64,000 nucleotides of DNA from Streptomyces sp. NBC_01116 (lineage in GTDB: Bacteria; Actinomycetota; Actinomycetes; Streptomycetales; Streptomycetaceae). The stretch lies in NCBI RefSeq assembly GCF_041435495.1, contig NZ_CP108644.1, positions 3,395,501 through 3,459,500 of the forward strand, read 5' to 3'. The notes beneath the pieces were generated by a model. It was not told where the DNA came from. It was given only the letters and a program-made list of their open reading frames with translations, and did not search any database. This document shows, piece after piece, positions 12,601-19,243 of this stretch; within the stretch, counting starts at the first letter, position 1; each line of letters starts with the position of its first letter. Made by a program: the position numbers and the translations under genes.

Positions 12601-13600
12601 CCCCGCCGCTGACGAGGGTGCGGATGGCCGACAGGTCCCAGTCGCGGCCGGGCTGTTCGGCCAGGGCTCCTCGGAGCAGCTGGTAGCCGAAGGTGGGCGC
12701 CCAGGTGTGCCGTACCCGGTGCTCCGCGCACAGGTCCAGCCAGGACAGCGGGGCCCCGAGCACCAGGGACGGCGGGACGTGCACGTTGGTGCTGCGGGTG
12801 TGCACGGGCAGCAGGTGGTAGAGCAGCAGGCTGGCGCTGTGGTCCACCGGCAGCCAGTTGAGCGTGGTCTCGCCGGTCCGCCAGCCCAGGGCCTCGCGCG
12901 AGCCCTGGACGAAGTCGAGCAGCCCGGCGTGGGTCAGCGGAATGACCTTGGCGCGCCCGGTGCTGCCCGAGGAGAGCATGAGCAGCGCCGTCGACGCCGG
13001 ATCGGCGGGGGCGCGCCCGGCACGGGCGACCGGCCGGGGAACGGCTTCCGCCTCCTGGCGGCACCGGTCGGCGTCGAGCAGCCGGACGCGGGCGTCGAGC
13101 CCCGCGGCCCGGAGCCGCGCCGCGCCTGCCGCGTCGGTCACCAGCCGGGGGCCGTCGAGCAGCGCACAGGCCTCGACGGTTCGCTCGGCCGTCCGGAGCC
13201 GGGCCGTCTCGTCGGCGCCGGCCTCGACCGTCAGCGGCACCAGCCCGCCGCCGAGGCACGCCCACAGGAAGGGGAAGAAGTCCGGCAGGGCCAGGCCGTG
13301 GAGGACCACCGTGTCGCCCGGCACACAGCCGTGCTCGCGCAGGACGGCGAGCAGGGCGCGGGACCGCTCCAGCAGCTCCGGATAGGGGGCCAGCACCGCC
13401 CGGCCGTCCTCGTCCACCGTCAGCACGCCCCGGTCCGGGGCCCTCGACGCGGCTTCGGCCAGCAGCAGGCCGACGTCGGCGGGCACCGGGTGGTCCCGGG
13501 TGAGCGCGGGACCGCTGCACAGGGCGGGCGGCGGCGTGCGGTCGGCCGGGCCGGGCGTCTCCCGCGGGGCCATGTCGTCCGTCTCCCTCATGGGACTCAC
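3635..13600 (-). CDS. Hybrid PKS-NRPS: AL-ACP-KS-AT-ACP-LLM-C-A-PCP
   Basis: 3321-residue initiating assembly-line protein. Acyl-AMP ligase (about 45-595; SSGSTGRAKV near 211, GRRKDIVVLNGEN typical of fatty-acyl/starter AMP ligases) loads ACP1 (Ser650 in LGVTS). KS (about 720-1150) has Cys893, His1029 and His1069. AT (about 1255-1560) has Ser1348 in GHSLGE and a RAFH-type site, suggesting malonyl-CoA. ACP2 carries Ser1652. After a repetitive Ala/Pro linker comes a luciferase-like flavin monooxygenase domain (about 1887-2232; DFSLYFFGDYP). Then C (about 2272-2690, HHIVFDS), A (about 2720-3225) and PCP (Ser3275, LGGNS). My manual alignment of the A pocket gives D-V-Q-H-C-A-Q-V-I, which I cannot assign. 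No thioesterase ends the protein. The GTG start at 13600 overlaps the upstream stop (GTGA); ATG 13591 or 13573 (GGGAGA upstream) are alternatives. Confidence 0.95.
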   Translation of the reverse strand: MSPMRETDDMAPRETPGPADRTPPPALCSGPALTRDHPVPADVGLLLAEAASRAPDRGVLTVDEDGRAVLAPYPELLERSRALLAVLREHGCVPGDTVVLHGLALPDFFPFLWACLGGGLVPLTVEAGADETARLRTAERTVEACALLDGPRLVTDAAGAARLRAAGLDARVRLLDADRCRQEAEAVPRPVARAGRAPADPASTALLMLSSGSTGRAKVIPLTHAGLLDFVQGSREALGWRTGETTLNWLPVDHSASLLLYHLLPVHTRSTNVHVPPSLVLGAPLSWLDLCAEHRVRHTWAPTFGYQLLRGALAEQPGRDWDLSAIRTLVSGGEQILPEVVDALLAATAPFGVPGDCFVAGWGMSETCTGITWGRYGEPGSVQRVALGPDGRVRHLDAPAPEALHLVGVGRPAPGADVRVVDGRGQVLPEETVGRLQVRSVRITPGYLGDDEANSLAFPGGTAPGAWFDSGDLAYVSGGRVVMTGRRKDIVVLNGENHYCHAIEAVVATVPGVSGTAVAVCGVPDPASGSEALAVFLAGADGGTPAPEAITAVRAELARRLSLVARHVVGLTAAELPRTSSGKIRRAALAALLPARGGEPERRSAAGAEAAAGPGTVERVRRAVREVLDDGAALDAAHDRVPLRELGVTSVMLGRLSRLLQREFARELPMSALFEHHTVARLAAHLGPDPSAPAPAAPAPDPAGSSAPGTRRPPPATDAGEPVAVIGMALRFPGASDPDGFWDNLRHGRNRLTTFTPDQQRAAGLSRAAVTDPARRPVAGALDGVHAFDPPFFGMSPSEAALTHPGHRLFLECAYEALESAGHAEPRDGVRIGVYAGSGMNLVDYQSGHEPPAERDLTTSMRAAIGGTPDFLATRAAYRLGLTGPALSVQTACSTSLVAVHLAVQALRSGDADMALAGAAAVHLPQESGYVSHPDAVLSPTGVCSPFDADADGTVGGNGVAAVLLKPLSAALADGDPVLGLITGTAVNNDGTRKIGFTAPSVDGQVDVVRTALRRAGITGDDLGYIEAHGTGTPVGDPVEFAALSRALAATSTRTGHCAVGSVKGDIGHLDTCAGMAGLIKVLLMLRHEVVVPSGNLRTPNPALGLSGSPLRLATAYEPLPPARPGAPLRAGVNALGVGGTNAFVVVESAPAAAASGRSADRGSRPVVVPLTAPTEQALCRLAAEVGDWLRARPGTGAAAVAASLAARPARSVRAVAVVASGTQLLEALDGLAAGPPRERGPLHRTGRPGPPAGTGVVLAYSGQGTAAYGMARELYEAIPEVRDVLDLCDRVHADEHGPGLLEALLRGAAGTPLPARLAQPALFALQAALTAYWRALGVVPGHVLGHSLGEIAALHAAGGLSLDDGVRLTAARGRLMAEGTAEGAMLAARLGEAEARRVARTCGLDIGARNGADSVVLSGTPDAVAHAERLLRSEDVPARRLAVDRAFHSALIDPVLDPYARSVRACALGRLEVALIDGTDGTVHPAGSTITPRHLVDQARRTARFDLQLRSLSGTGAPTVVEVGPRDELTVLGRRTLPHLRWIPTVDRSGDPVRSALLAAGELYCQGHPVDLGVSRTSVRRVPLPTTPFQRRDFRDTDLPRAPRERLEQQRDTDMPDEFLTSVTTLAARHLGLSPDDVAADTEFIALGGDSLTLVALARDVEREHGLRVPVRELFDTWTTPRALAQAVASSRSDAGAVRDGGPRSEAREPEVRIPAVQEPLVRIPAVQEPAVRIPAVQEPLVQDPPVPEQVLQGGPAVPELSAAAGTDGVGSLLRTQLEVVDNMVRQVTGLLERQLDVLPTTLPVPPAAPARPAALAKKAAAPTAVAPMAVAPTAVAPTAAAAGVPTAGVPAVRVPAPGVPAPGKAPAAPPRRPAARAGAPRAALDFSLYFFGDYPHHQGAGGYENLLNAAEFADRNGFHTVWLPERHFHSFGGLFPNPSVLAAALATRTSRVRLHAGSVVLPLHHPIRVAEEWAMVDNLSDGRAGVCVASGWHARDFVLAPGNFGRHRELMYEQLEDVRTLWSGGRLSAVSGTGEPTEVTLYPRPVQDDIPLFAAVVDNPESYRRAALQGLGIVTNLMSQSVAELAGNIALYRRTREEGGLDPAGGRVVVLLHTYLGEDLAEAREEAAAPFVSYLRSSLSLFDRMANSLGLDADLERTAPEDVDFLLRRAYERYCESRALIGTVGSSAPIVEAVRDAGADEIACFVDFGMAPELMAAGLPLIRELNERQAAGGAGTPAVPSTVTPAVRPAVPVPSSAPRPATASGAVRAAGVPVPAAQRRLWLLEQMYPGSNDYHEPKGILLTGRLNHGALRDSLDRVVARHPQLRAVFRESDGEVRRFDRPAAPVPCPVIDREGVPVEEALAEAVRAERHTVFDLAHGPLLLARLIRLSDEQHLLYLHAHHIVFDSFSTRVFVRDLGACYRAWPGLPTGLPPVPVGGVRSPGADGREDGLAFWVEELRGAPPLELPTDRPRSAQAAGRGAHLVHEFGRDLADRLSAFARDQGATPFMVLVAAVGAVLGRMSGQEDVLLGTAVTNRPAGTEDAVGLFVDTVVLRVDLSGEPGFGGLVRRVRERSTRAYEHQDVSFDDLVTALNPPRVAGANPLFQVMVEYEKHSGTEFAEPAVRAEILDVPSDRAPFDLTLYLARHDDGLRCTVEYRADLYEEATVRRMLDYVARALERGCADPGVRPAGLTALTEADRDLLAGWQGAAAAEAPATLHGLVRDQARATPHEPAVIDGDAVLTYAELDAAADRLARVLAGRGVGRGDIVAVGMARGAGLVVALLSVLRAGAAYLPLDLAVPTARLEHFVADSEAVLVVSDADFREAHPGLEGLTEHLHADDAALTLDGTPASASTNPTDATKSTDATDAAGPAGWPGAQDDIAYLIYTSGSTGRPKAVRVPHRGPVNLVRWHLRENEPLRTAQWTSAGFDVSVQEIFTTLASGAALVTVPDEARQDPAVLEKLLDRHRVERLHLPSTPLKYVTGYGLRVPSLKEVCAAGEPLQVTPGLRAFLDAHPGLRLFNQYGPTEASVIVTSHEVTERDGEPVPIGRPISGVTTHVLDAAGGHLPVGAVGELHIGGEAPAAGYLGDPALTAERFVTHPLLPGERLFRTGDLVRRRGDGVLEFVGRLDDQVKVRGHRVEPGEARAALCRLDGVRDAAVTVRTDERGENTLVAHVVLTGEPAGGTDWADPLRAALRAVLPDYLVPERWVRVPRLPVGPSGKMAVDRLPEPAPPVPGADAPDGTEQVLHDLWCDELGVASLPGDRSFFDLGGNSLRAVRVLTRVRDAFGVQYPMADFVREPTLRAMARGLSRLTKGPGSR
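8078..8137. repeat. 15-bp tandem repeat in synthetase linker
   Basis: Four in-frame 15-bp units (consensus GGCCGTCGGTGCTAC) encode an Ala-Val-Ala-Pro-rich flexible linker, around residue 1830 of the synthetase, ahead of the luciferase-like domain. Confidence 0.85.
8379..8468. repeat. 30-bp tandem repeat in synthetase linker
   Basis: Three near-identical 30-bp units, each beginning GGTTCCTGGAC, encode three copies of a ten-residue unit with core RIPAVQEP at about residues 1711-1742, just after ACP2. Copy-number change here would stay in frame. Confidence 0.9.
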
Positions 13601-15075
13601 CGGGTCCGGCGCCAGTAGGCGCCGACGCCGTCGATGTCGTGCAGGGGTTCGGTGATGCCGTGCCGGTCCCGGAAGTCGTGCACGGCCTGCCGGCAGACGT
13701 CGATGATGTAGTCGTCGACGATGACGAATCCGCCGGGCGAGAGCTTCGCGTACAGGTGGTCCAGGGCGACCATGGTCGACTCGTACAGATCGCCGTCCAG
13801 CCGGATCAGCGCGAGATCACGGACCGGGACCGAGGGCAGGGTGTCCTTGAACCAGCCCGGCAGGAAACGCACTTGGTCGTCCAGCAGACCGTAGGTGCGG
13901 AAGTTGCGCCGTACGGTGTCCAGCGAGACGCCCATGACGTCGTTGAAGCGGTGGGTGCCCAGGGCCACGTCTCCGGGGTGGGCGCCGTCGGCGACCTCCG
14001 GCATGCCCCGGAAGGAGTCCGCGGCCCAGACGGTCCGGTCGGTGACCCCCCACGCCTGGAGCACCGCCCGCATGAAGATCGAGGTCCCGCCGCGCCACAC
14101 CCCGGTCTCGATGAAGTCGCCCGGGACGCCGTCGCGCAGCACCTGCTCCACACAGGACTGCACGTTGTCGAGGCGCCGCGCGCCCACCATGGTGTGCGCC
14201 TGGCTCGGCCAGTCGAGGCCGGTGCTGCGGCTGACGGGGTCGAAGACGGCGTCCGGGGACCACTCGCTGGGCAGCGGGGCGTCCTCGTACACGACGTTGG
14301 TCAGGACCTTCTTCATCAGGTCCAGGTACCGCTCACGATTCGCGTCCGGGCCCATGTCCACCTGTCCCCCGCTCAGTTCCTCGCTCAGCATGCGTGCCAT
14401 CTCCTCGGGGCGCTCCGTGACCAGGGAGTGCCCCGCGTCGGCGATGCGCCGTACCCGCGGCGGCCGGCCCGCGGCCTCCTGCCACTCCGCGGCGGTCCCC
14501 GCGTCGGTCAGCGGGTCGGCGGAGCCGAGGAACAGCGCCAGCGGGAAGCCGAGCGGCTCCCCGGCCGGGTCGTACCGGTATCCGGTGAGCAGCCGCGCGT
14601 CCTGCCGGACGAGGCCGGTGAAGTAGGCGGCCGCGTCCGCGTCCACGGCGACCTCCCGGGGTAAGCCGCCCAGCGCCACCAGCCGTTCGGCGATGTCCCG
14701 GTCGGAGCCCCAGCCGGCCTCGGGCTCGGCGGCGGCGGCGTGCCACCGGGGCCCCGGACAGGCGGAGAGCAGCAGCCGTTCGGGGCGGGTCAGTCCCAAC
14801 GCGCGGTGATCCCGCGCCACTTCGTAGGCCAGCAGGCCACCCATGCTGTGGCCGAGGAGCGCCCATCCGCCCGGCGGAGCCGCCTCGCGTATCTGCCGGG
14901 CCAGGTCGCGTATCGCCTCGGCGAAGTCGGCGCACGGCCGCTCCCTGGCCCGGGCGCCGCGTCCGGGGAGCTCCAGCGGACGCACCTGGAAGGCCCCCGC
15001 GAGGTGCCGGGTCAGATCCTGGAAGACGCCGGCGGTGCCGCCGGCGTGCGGAACGCAGAACAGGGTCGCTGTCAT
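13597..15075 (-). CDS. Type II thioesterase fused to TylF-family O-methyltransferase
   Basis: 492-residue fusion. Residues 1-235 are an alpha/beta-hydrolase type II thioesterase (CVPHAGG near the N-terminus, Ser77 in GHSMGG, His in DAGHSLV near 218), a class that removes aberrant acyl groups from carrier proteins. From about 242 to the end is a TylF/macrocin-O-methyltransferase-like SAM enzyme (ETGVWRGGTS glycine-rich loop, RLDGDLYEST, FVIVDDY metal/catalytic region). Such enzymes methylate hydroxyls on sugars or other scaffolds; the acceptor here is unknown. ATG 15075 is preferred because AAGGAG lies about 6 nt upstream; the farther GTG at 15090 overlaps that site. The stop overlaps the synthetase GTG. 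The fusion suggests that methylation and line editing act on the same carrier-bound intermediates. Confidence 0.88.
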   Translation of the reverse strand: MTATLFCVPHAGGTAGVFQDLTRHLAGAFQVRPLELPGRGARARERPCADFAEAIRDLARQIREAAPPGGWALLGHSMGGLLAYEVARDHRALGLTRPERLLLSACPGPRWHAAAAEPEAGWGSDRDIAERLVALGGLPREVAVDADAAAYFTGLVRQDARLLTGYRYDPAGEPLGFPLALFLGSADPLTDAGTAAEWQEAAGRPPRVRRIADAGHSLVTERPEEMARMLSEELSGGQVDMGPDANRERYLDLMKKVLTNVVYEDAPLPSEWSPDAVFDPVSRSTGLDWPSQAHTMVGARRLDNVQSCVEQVLRDGVPGDFIETGVWRGGTSIFMRAVLQAWGVTDRTVWAADSFRGMPEVADGAHPGDVALGTHRFNDVMGVSLDTVRRNFRTYGLLDDQVRFLPGWFKDTLPSVPVRDLALIRLDGDLYESTMVALDHLYAKLSPGGFVIVDDYIIDVCRQAVHDFRDRHGITEPLHDIDGVGAYWRRTR

Positions 15076-15132
15076 GTCGGGCTCCTTCACGGTTCCCCGT
15101 CGCTCGGTTGCCTCGATGCGCGGTACTCATGC

Positions 15133-15173
15133 CCGAGGTCCGGCCCCTCGCTCGCGATGGGGCCGGACCTCGG
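15133..15173. terminator. Perfect 15-bp hairpin between pheT-like gene and TE-MT gene
   Basis: CCGAGGTCCGGCCCC (15133-15147) and its exact complement (15159-15173) flank an 11-nt loop, immediately downstream of the PheT stop on the minus strand. No U-tract follows, as is common in Streptomyces. It probably separates or attenuates expression of the synthetase genes relative to the aaRS genes. Confidence 0.75.
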
Positions 15174-15191
15174 TCGCCGGACGGTACTCCG

Positions 15192-17264
15192 CTACACCCG
15201 CAGGTGGACGCCCTCGGCGCCGAAGCGGTCCGTCACCGTCCGGACCAGGTGGTCCAGCACGGCGTTGAACTCCTCGGCAGGACGGGCCGGTTCGCTGTCG
15301 AAGCGGAGCAGGTAGGTCACCGAGCGCCGGCCCGGGTCGCCGCGGTCCGGGAGGAAGACGTCGGCCACGTCGATGGAACGCACCCACTCCGGTGCGGCCG
15401 TGCGGAGGGTCTCCCGTACCTGGTCGTTCGCGACGGTGCGGGGCATGACGAAGTCCAGCATCCGCTCGACCGCCGGGTCCTCGCGGAAGGGCGCGGCCGC
15501 CAGCCGCCCGGTGCGCACGGACCACACGTCGAAGTCGAGCTCCACATAGACCGGACGCTTCCCCCCGAGACCGGCGCGGTGCCGGACGTCGGGGTGCACC
15601 TCGCCGCAGACACCGGCCGGCGCCCCGTCGACCAGGAGCAGCGCGCTGCGGTGCGGATGGAGGGAGTCGGCCAGGGGGTGGGTCCCCGGGAGCCGCTCGA
15701 CGGTGAGGTCCACGCCGCAGCGCAGCGCGGCCTCCTCCACGACACCGCGCAGGAAGAAGAAGTCCACGGGGCCGGACTTGCCCGTCCACAGGCCTTCCTC
15801 GCGCTCGCCGGAGGCGATCGCCCAGAGCACGGGGCGCTCCTCGCAGAGCCCGTTCGCGGCGGTGGGGTCGCTCAGGAAGGTCCGGGTCACCTCGAAGAGA
15901 CGGATGCGTTCCTGCTTGAAGCGCAGGTTGGCGCCCACCGCGGAGACGGCCTGTGCCAGGCAGTTGTTCTTGAGCATCGAGTACCGGCGGTCCTCGGCGT
16001 TGGCGATGCCCACGTGCGCCGCGAGGGGGTGGCCCGCCGCCGGGGAGAGGATCTTCAGCGTCTCCTTGGAGTAGAAGCCGTCGGTGAAGGTCTCCATGAA
16101 CCCGAAGCCGACGAAGGTGTCGCCGATCACCTGGACGAGCGTCTCCCGGGGCGTGAGGGATGCTCCGTGGCTCGCGGGAAGGGGTCCGGCGGGCAGGACG
16201 TCGAACCCGATGTGCCGCGCGAGCTCCTCGTACAGGTCCTCCGTCTCCTTGACGTCCCAGATGCGGGTGCCCGGGACCTCGTACCGGCCCTCACCCGCCT
16301 CCCGGAAGCCGTACGCCGCCAGGCGCTCGGTCACCTCGGCCCGGTCGAGCGCGGTGCCGAGGAACGCCGAGGCGCTCGCCGCGTCCACCGGCAGGACCGG
16401 CAGAGTGCCGTTCCACGGCTGGGGTTCGGCGGTGGAACCGCTGCGGACGGCGGCCTTGGACTCGCCGAGCAGGCTGAGCGCGCGGCCCGCCCCCCGGTGG
16501 ACGGCCGTCGGGTCCGCGCCCCGCTCGAAGCGCTGCGAGGCGGGCGTGGAGAGGCCCAGCGCGGTGGCGGCGAGCCGGACCGCCACGGGGTCGAACGCGG
16601 CGGACTCCAGGAGTACGCGGCGGCTCCCCGCCGTCACCCGGGAGTGCTCGCCGCCGGTCACTCCGGCCACCGAGAGGATCTTCTCCTCGTCGGCCACCAC
16701 GGGAGTGCCCTCCGCCAGTTCACGGGGCTCCTCCTCCCCGACGGGGGTGAAGGTCTCGCCCGGACGGCTCGCGCGGACCTCGACCATGCCGAGGACCTTG
16801 TCCGCGTCGTACGTCTGGAGAGGCTGGCCGAGCTCCAGGTTGGCCGCCTCGGCAGCGTCCACGACGGCGTGCCCGCTGCGCAACCCCGACGTCGTGAGCC
16901 GCTCCACGCTGTCCGCGGGCAGCTCGGCGGTCGCGTCGAGCACCTCCAGCGGGGTCAGCGTGTACGCGAGGCAGTGCGTCGTGGTGACCGAGACCGACGG
17001 GCCGTCCGGGCCCACCACCAGCGGTTCCACGGCGACGTCGGAGAGGGCGAGGCCGAGCCGCGCGGCGAGTTCGAGCGCGACGCCGAAGTAGCTCCGGTGG
17101 TCTCCCCGGTTGGCGAGGAATTCCAGGGTCACGGCGGTGCTCGGACCGTCGGTGTCGATGGACTTCACCTCCAGGCCCGACTCGTCCAGGGCGTTGCGGA
17201 AGGCGGTGGGGTCGTCCTGCAGAGCGGGGAGGAAGGTACGGAGACCTGCGGTAGTCAGTTTCAC
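15192..17264 (-). CDS. pheT: PheRS beta-chain paralogue lacking the EMAP tRNA-binding domain
   Basis: Beta subunit of phenylalanyl-tRNA synthetase, 690 residues against about 800-840 for the usual bacterial chain. The B1 start (LRTFLPALQDD...LEVKS) runs straight into LANRGDHRSYFG, the equivalent of the TPNRxDC segment, so the roughly 115-residue EMAP/OB tRNA-binding insertion is absent. B3/B4, a B5 region (DVKETEDLYEELARHIGF), the class II-like core and a C-terminal FDX-ACB domain (about 595-690) remain. The GTG start at 17264 overlaps the PheS stop as GTGA, so subunits are made together. Located in a biosynthetic cluster and therefore probably a second, specialised PheRS: a resistant copy or an amino-acid-activating enzyme. 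The housekeeping copy is not in this window. Confidence 0.9.
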   Translation of the reverse strand: MKLTTAGLRTFLPALQDDPTAFRNALDESGLEVKSIDTDGPSTAVTLEFLANRGDHRSYFGVALELAARLGLALSDVAVEPLVVGPDGPSVSVTTTHCLAYTLTPLEVLDATAELPADSVERLTTSGLRSGHAVVDAAEAANLELGQPLQTYDADKVLGMVEVRASRPGETFTPVGEEEPRELAEGTPVVADEEKILSVAGVTGGEHSRVTAGSRRVLLESAAFDPVAVRLAATALGLSTPASQRFERGADPTAVHRGAGRALSLLGESKAAVRSGSTAEPQPWNGTLPVLPVDAASASAFLGTALDRAEVTERLAAYGFREAGEGRYEVPGTRIWDVKETEDLYEELARHIGFDVLPAGPLPASHGASLTPRETLVQVIGDTFVGFGFMETFTDGFYSKETLKILSPAAGHPLAAHVGIANAEDRRYSMLKNNCLAQAVSAVGANLRFKQERIRLFEVTRTFLSDPTAANGLCEERPVLWAIASGEREEGLWTGKSGPVDFFFLRGVVEEAALRCGVDLTVERLPGTHPLADSLHPHRSALLLVDGAPAGVCGEVHPDVRHRAGLGGKRPVYVELDFDVWSVRTGRLAAAPFREDPAVERMLDFVMPRTVANDQVRETLRTAAPEWVRSIDVADVFLPDRGDPGRRSVTYLLRFDSEPARPAEEFNAVLDHLVRTVTDRFGAEGVHLRV

Positions 17265-18295
17265 TCGTGGCCTCGGTGAAGGTAGTTCAGCAGACGTTGG
17301 TCCGACCCGTAGAGCGGGCGCACCTTGGTGACGCCCAGCCACTGCGAGGTCATGCGGGTGGTGCCCCAGCCGAAAGCGATGCCCGTGATGCCGTCGCGGT
17401 CGTAGCCGAACTCGCGCAGGACCGCGGGGTGGACCATGCCGGCGCCGATGATGGTGACCCAGCCGATGTGGTGGCATGCCTCGCAGCCGTCGCCGCCGCA
17501 GTTGGTGCAGGCGATGTCCAGGCCGAGGGACGGTTCGGTGTAGGGGTAGTACTTCGGCTTGAAGCGGAGCTTGACGTCCTCGCCGTACAGCTCTTTCGCC
17601 ACGAAGCCGAGCAGGCTCTTGAGGTGTCCGACGTTCAGGCCCGGCTCCAGCCAGAAGCCCTCCAGCTGGTGGAACATGGCCAGGTGGGTGGCGTCCACGG
17701 CCTCGTTGCGGTAGACCCGGCCGGCGGCCGCGACCTTGATCGGGACGTCGCGCCCCTCGCCGAGGACCCGCGCCTGCACGGTCGTGGTGTGGGAGCGCAG
17801 CAGCTTCCCCGCGTCCAGCCAGAAGGTGTCCTGCATGTCGCGGGCCGGGTGGTGCTGCGGAATGTTGAGGGCGTCGAAGTTGTGGTAGGCGTCCTCGACT
17901 TCGGGACCCTCGGCGCGTTCGAAGCCGAGCTTGCGCAGGACGGTCAGGCAGCGCTGCTCCACCTCGGTGAGAGGGTGCCAGGACCCCACGCGGCCGGCCT
18001 GGCCGGGCAGGGTGACATCCAGCCACTCCGCTTCCAGCTGCTTGGCCGTCTCGGCCTTGCGGGCGGCGTTCACCCGGGCGTCGATCTCGCCCTGCATCTG
18101 CTGCGAGAGCTCGTTCAGCCGGGCGGCGTACGCGCGACGCTCCTCTTCGGGAAGCCCCGGCAGGCGACGAAACTCTTCCTTGATCAGACTGCGGCGGCCC
18201 AGAAAGGAGGCCCGCAAAGTCTCGATCTCGGACTTTTGCGATGCTTTGGACAATTCCTCCAGGAAGGATTGCCGCAAACTCTCGATGTCGGTCAA
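17261..18295 (-). CDS. pheS: PheRS alpha-chain paralogue
   Basis: 344-residue catalytic alpha subunit: N-terminal coiled coil (about 1-85), then class II core with motif 2 (GRVYRNEAVDATH...HQLEGF, about 193-214) and motif 3 (AFGWGTTRMT, Arg314 kept). It carries a CxxC-x4-CxxC knuckle (Cys263, 266, 271, 274) known to me from Firmicute-type PheS but not from ordinary Streptomyces PheS, suggesting horizontal origin. The Phe-pocket segment usually reading FPFTEP is Y250-P-Y252-TEP here: two Phe to Tyr changes. TTG 18295 is chosen for GGAG 8 nt upstream; GTG 18304 or 18328 are possible. Coupled to the pheT-like gene and probably active as an adenylating enzyme. Confidence 0.9.
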   Translation of the reverse strand: MTDIESLRQSFLEELSKASQKSEIETLRASFLGRRSLIKEEFRRLPGLPEEERRAYAARLNELSQQMQGEIDARVNAARKAETAKQLEAEWLDVTLPGQAGRVGSWHPLTEVEQRCLTVLRKLGFERAEGPEVEDAYHNFDALNIPQHHPARDMQDTFWLDAGKLLRSHTTTVQARVLGEGRDVPIKVAAAGRVYRNEAVDATHLAMFHQLEGFWLEPGLNVGHLKSLLGFVAKELYGEDVKLRFKPKYYPYTEPSLGLDIACTNCGGDGCEACHHIGWVTIIGAGMVHPAVLREFGYDRDGITGIAFGWGTTRMTSQWLGVTKVRPLYGSDQRLLNYLHRGHE

Positions 18296-18358
18296 CTCAC
18301 CCACTCCGTAGTTCTCTGTGCAGCCCACGGCACGACGGGGAGCGGAATCGACAAACCG

Positions 18359-19243
18359 TCATTTGCCCAACTCCCCCAGGATCTTCGCCAAGCCTCGACC
18401 TGCGGCCAGGCTGCCGTAGCGCAGCCTACCAACGGTCCTGATCGCGTCGGCCATCTCGTGAAGCAGCAGTTCGCGGGCCGAGATCAAGGAAGGGAGTTCA
18501 GCGGTTCGCACCACGAAATCCTGTTCCAGGGAGACCCTTCCGTCCGCGACCCGTATCCGGCTGCCGGCCCCCAGGAGGTCGAGCCGTTCGACGTGGTTCG
18601 CCGACCGGGACGTCACCGCGAACACGAACCGGCATCCCCGGGCGAAATTGACGATTCCGACCCCCGTGCCGTCGTCGAAACCCGAGACGCACACCGTCTC
18701 GGGCGCCCCGAGCAGCTGACAGGCCAGGTCGAGATGGAAGGCCACCGCCCGCAGAGCCGCCTGGGTCTCCGGATTGCTGGTCAGCGGCGCCCAGCGGGCC
18801 CAGCGGTGCGCCTCCACGGGCCGGCAGTCCGAGACCTCCAGGACGCCGTACGCGAACGGGGTCGCGGGGGAAGCCGTCTCCGCCCCGTGCAACAGGGCGC
18901 GGTGAGGGGCCAGGACGCCGATCGGCCGCCCTCCTGCGGCCTGGAGCCGGATCAGCTCCTCCAGCTCTCCGGCGGCCATCGGGAAGGGCTCGGTCAGCAG
19001 TACGGCCTTGCCGGCCTCGTGCAACTGGCGGACCAGCTCCGGCCGGTCGTCGCCCGCCGCGTCCAGCACCACCAGATCGACCCCGGGCGACGCCACCAGG
19101 CCCTGCCACGCCCGGTCGCCGCTCCGCTCCAGATCGACGACGTCGGCCAGGCCGAACGCACTGCTCGCCTCGACCATGTGCGCCGTTTCGGAGAGCGTGG
19201 ACCACGTACCGGCGACCGCGGCGGAGAGGGTCGGCTGCGACAC
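18359..19243 (-). CDS. Gfo/Idh/MocA-like protein with degenerate nucleotide-binding loop
   Basis: 294 residues. The overall order resembles Gfo/Idh/MocA oxidoreductases: N-terminal Rossmann-like half (LVVLDAAGDDRPELVRQLHEAGKAVLLTEPFP, matching the usual EKP segment) and a C-terminal alpha/beta half. The glycine-rich loop that normally reads GxGxxG is AVAGTWST here and the catalytic EKP Lys is replaced (TEPFP), so NAD(P) chemistry is doubtful. Start GTG 19243 with GGAG 9 nt upstream. First gene of the leftward unit, 63 bp ahead of pheS. It may be a non-catalytic or altered oxidoreductase; the substrate is unknown. Confidence 0.65.
   Translation of the reverse strand: MSQPTLSAAVAGTWSTLSETAHMVEASSAFGLADVVDLERSGDRAWQGLVASPGVDLVVLDAAGDDRPELVRQLHEAGKAVLLTEPFPMAAGELEELIRLQAAGGRPIGVLAPHRALLHGAETASPATPFAYGVLEVSDCRPVEAHRWARWAPLTSNPETQAALRAVAFHLDLACQLLGAPETVCVSGFDDGTGVGIVNFARGCRFVFAVTSRSANHVERLDLLGAGSRIRVADGRVSLEQDFVVRTAELPSLISARELLLHEMADAIRTVGRLRYGSLAAGRGLAKILGELGK

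Noticed and set aside
7808..13618. 1936-residue open frame on the plus strand
   Set aside because: Same reason: antisense shadow of the FAAL-KS-AT region, low complexity, no family motif.
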